From Grammothele lineata (taxonomy: Eukaryota > Basidiomycota > Agaricomycetes > Polyporales > Polyporaceae): a stretch of DNA of 64,000 nucleotides. The notes below the pieces were generated by a model. It saw nothing but the letters and a program-made list of their open reading frames with translations, did no database searches and was not told the DNA's origin. Positions 61,012-64,000 of this stretch are shown here, in pieces. The DNA lies in contig NDFF03000317.1 of the NCBI GenBank assembly GCA_002150815.3, forward strand, positions 62,001 to 126,000, in the 5' to 3' direction. The translations under genes and the position numbers were made by a program. How positions within the stretch are numbered: the first letter of the stretch is position 1; each line of letters begins with the position of its first letter.

Positions 61012-64000
61012 TATAGTGGCGTTGTACGAAGCCGTCGCTGGAGGTCATAGCATGTCGTTAGCCATAGGTTGGAGTTGGGAAAGATTGTCACGGCCGCTGC
61101 CAGCACGCTTTGGCCGCCGCAGTTGCGCAGGCCTAAAATTGCACAATAGTCGGACAATAACTCACAATGATCGTCGTCAGCAAGTTACAAAGCCATGATT
61201 GCATGCGATTGAAAGAAAACAGCGAGCGAGAGGAGGAGGTTGAGAGGAAAGAGCCCGAGGATTTCTGCACGCGCGCCTCGACCATCAGCCTGGGGGCAGG
61301 ACCCCAGCAAGGACCCCGAGCACCGGCCTTGCTGCGCGTTAGAGGCGGCTATCGATGGGATTAGGCGATGCTTACAGCACAATAACAACCTGTTGAAGCG
61401 TCTTTCCGCCCCTATCGGCCCGGACCACGAGGGATGTCTGGGGTCCGCCTCTGGCTCCGACCTTACGCCGAGCGTGACGCTCAGCTTTCCTGCCCGCCCT
61501 CATTTTGCTAGTGACTCTTCAACTAGCTCTATGAATCGTGAACAACTGTATGAAGTACGACGACGCTATGAACACTTCACAAGCTCGTCCTCCCCGCGCG
61601 CAGGCAGGTTTCGCACCCCTGCTTCCCAAAGATGCGCCCAAGTCCAAGGATGTCAACCACCTCTACGCCACCCCCGCACGCGCGCAACACGAGGCCGCTT
61701 GCCAAATAATTTCCTATCTCGCCAGATATCTCGCCGCATCGATGTTTCTGCACTCGCGTGCCGCCCCGCAACCCTCCACGCACCGCGCCTCGAAGCCACG
61801 ATGCCCTCCTCATAATCCTCGCCTCGTGCCGCGCCTCGACGCCTCTCGCCTTCGACGGACCATTCCCAGGTCGTGCGACGCCCACGTCTTCGTGCCGTAC
61901 ATGGGCTCGTCCTGCCCCCTCTCTGCGCGCAGCCCGCCCCGAGCCGTGTGCTCCAGGGGTGTTCCAGCCTCCCAGGCGGTGTTCCCGACGCACACAAGCC
62001 CACACCCCGGCCCTGCGCCCCGCGCACCTGCCGCGCCCGCGCTGTCGTACGTACGTCGCACGGCGCGCCTCTGCCCCGCCGCGGCGCGCGCAGCTGCGTC
62101 ACGCTCATACCCCGCTGCGCCCCAGGAACCCAGCGCGGAATGAAGTGGGGTCTGCGGTGAAGGTCGATCCCTGCCGCGCGCAGGGCGGTGCCGCGTTCCT
62201 CCCATGTACGCCCTCTGCGCAAGTGCCGGGGCAGCCTGGGCCACGGAAGGCAGTGCCACGCTCCGCGTCCTCGTGTCCTGCGGGAACGGGGAAGGCAAGG
62301 GAAGGCACCCTTCCCCGCCCGGGTCCCTCGAAGCCGGCCCAAGGGCGTTCTGACGGAGCGCGTGCTGGGAACACCGTGACGCATGTCCGCTGCCCATTGG
62401 CCCCTTGCTGGGGCTTCTTCATGTTCGAGACTTCGAAGGTCAGGGCGCGGGCAGGGAGTCTGTTGAGCACTGACTGTGCCCGTGTGCGCAGGGCCGTCCC
62501 GCGATCGTCAGGATTCGTCCGGGGACGGCGCGGGCTGATCGAGTTCGCACATTCCGATAGGGATATCTACTTTTGTGGCCGACGATCGTCCCGGACGTTC
62601 AGTACAATCGTGAAGCATTGCGGTGTTCCGAAGACAATGCGCGGATATAAGCAGGAAGTAGGCGAAGCTCAGAAGCTCCGCAAGTATAGACTAGAACTCC
62701 CCTCGGAAGGGTGTGTCAGCGTAGCGCGCAGACCGAGGCGCCCCCGATAAGTAGGTGCCACAGGACGGATCCCTTGTTGACCTTTCAGTCTCCGTGCTTG
62801 TTCCCGTGTCGGGCTTCGACAGATGGCATGGCATCCGTGGAGAGCAGCACAGACGTGGGCGAGAATCACCCCATGACAGCTCGTCATCGACCATCACGCT
62901 TCCCCAGGTCACCAGGTCGCCATCGATGCGCCCTTACCATAAAGACACGCCCGGATTGTGTTATGGCACGCTAGTAGCGCATTGTTATCGTCATGATACG
63001 GCCCCGAACGCTGCCTTGTGCCCAAGACAACACGCTGATCAGACAGGTGTTGAACATCATAATCATGACGATTACACGTGCCGGGCCGCCTCGGCAACCA
63101 GGGGTGTGTCATCCTCGGTATACATGTGCGAGTGGCATGGGTTGTCGTTTTGCGTTCAGTCAAACGGTGCACTTTCTTACGCATGACTGCTCAGATGCTG
63201 TTGAGAGTTCGGGCTATCGGCCCTAAGTTCAAGGTGAGTTACTAGGTGCCGACGCTGTGCGTTTTTCTATACTCTTATTCACTCATCTTACGAAGTACTG
63301 AGTACGGTGTGGGAAGAAGCTGTGACGCTGACCTGTATCCTAACGATCTCCGTCCAAAATATTGAAAAGATTGAACGCATGCGTACATTTCTCGCCCATT
63401 CCCGGTGGTACACCATATGACATGAACGCATGTGTGGCATAATCCGTAGTTTTATGTGATGCTTGTCCACTTCACTTATCTATCGACTTCGAACATGGCC
63501 GTCTGAAACTTCCCTGTCTCAAGAACTTCATAAGCAGGGTCTAGGGCACAGAACCCTTTTCAGTGCTTGCTCTTGGATATAGCTATCGTACAATGAGTAA
63601 TAATATTTACTATAGTACGTATTTTCCATATGTAAGCTGAGCTCGCATGCGCAAGCCTCCGCCACCCAGTAAATCGCAAGTCGCTGAATACGAGTCTCGA
63701 TTCATGACGTCATGTGCCGGACGCAATATTTCGTCCCGATATGGATATTTTGATGGGGACGAAGCAAACATGCTCAAATAAAGTTGAACATGGCGCTTAC
63801 AACGAGACGCCGAGGTACTCCGAGTCCGCCCCAAATCGGACCTTGGACGCAATCTCTTCCGACCACCATGACCAAGTGCTCGTTAATGTATTGTATCCGC
63901 CTGTGACTTCTTCTAGATGTGTGTGTCGAGTGAGTGAACATTTGAGTCTTTGTTTCTGCGAATTTATTCCGCGCTAACACATTTCGATAGCAGCGACATG
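61012..64000. other. no convincing gene; contains a GC-rich block with long overlapping open frames
   Basis: Open frames on both strands cross 61653-62750 (330 codons plus, 243 and 195 codons minus). Their products are Arg/Pro/Ala-rich without domains, as expected when GC-rich DNA lacks stops by chance. Beyond 62750 the DNA becomes more AT-rich and has only short frames. If a gene enters from the right edge, I cannot see its end. Confidence 0.45.

Noticed and set aside
61758..62750. A 330-codon open frame as a gene
   Set aside because: It is Arg/Pro/Ala-rich, has no domain or splice logic, and equally long frames run on the opposite strand; typical of GC-rich non-coding DNA.

Overview
The window is nuclear DNA of a filamentous basidiomycete, most likely a wood- or litter-decaying Agaricomycete. 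Genes lie on both strands and carry many short introns (mostly 50-75 nt, GT-AG with CTNAC-like branch sites) and GC-rich exons. The gene content fits: three cytochrome P450s, an oxalate decarboxylase, a cerato-platanin, two secreted sedolisin (S53) proteases, two secreted alpha-amylases and an Agaricomycete-type DNA transposon. Species and chromosome cannot be told from the sequence. All gene models were built by eye from splice signals and family motifs.

Layout. 1-3.8 kb: an edge fragment of an alpha/beta hydrolase, a cerato-platanin gene and a small RlpA/expansin-like gene that seems to lack a signal peptide. 3.8-6.2 kb: a seven-exon protein kinase. 6.5-13.8 kb: two related P450 genes in divergent orientation around a 2.6 kb stretch without a recognisable gene. 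14.1-18.2 kb: a BTB/POZ-like protein and an alpha/beta hydrolase. 19.3-31.0 kb: two paralogous secreted alpha-amylases, one on each strand, enclosing oxalate decarboxylase, an unclassified gene and a TMEM19/DUF92 membrane protein; the plus-strand amylase has a reading-frame problem at one exon junction. 32.4-34.4 kb: an aldo/keto reductase and a tRNA-Val(AAC). 35.7-42.2 kb: sedolisin 1, a second BTB-like gene, a BTB C-terminal fragment and a third P450. About 42.9-52.0 kb: a large DNA transposon with two apparently intact multi-exon genes and dense palindromes near both proposed ends. 52.8-54.8 kb: sedolisin 2. 56.6-61.0 kb: a C2-domain protein and a 682-residue proline-rich protein of unknown function. 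61-64 kb: no convincing gene.

How it fits together. No biosynthetic cluster is visible. The theme is extracellular and oxidative metabolism: secreted amylases and proteases feed the cell, oxalate decarboxylase removes oxalate, and P450s and an aldo/keto reductase modify small molecules. Several families occur as two copies in opposite orientation (P450, amylase, sedolisin), suggesting repeated local inverted duplication. The most unusual object is the transposon: its transposase-like gene appears to begin with a ubiquitin-like (beta-grasp) domain spliced in frame to a C2H2 zinc finger and the transposase body, followed by a second conserved gene of unknown role.
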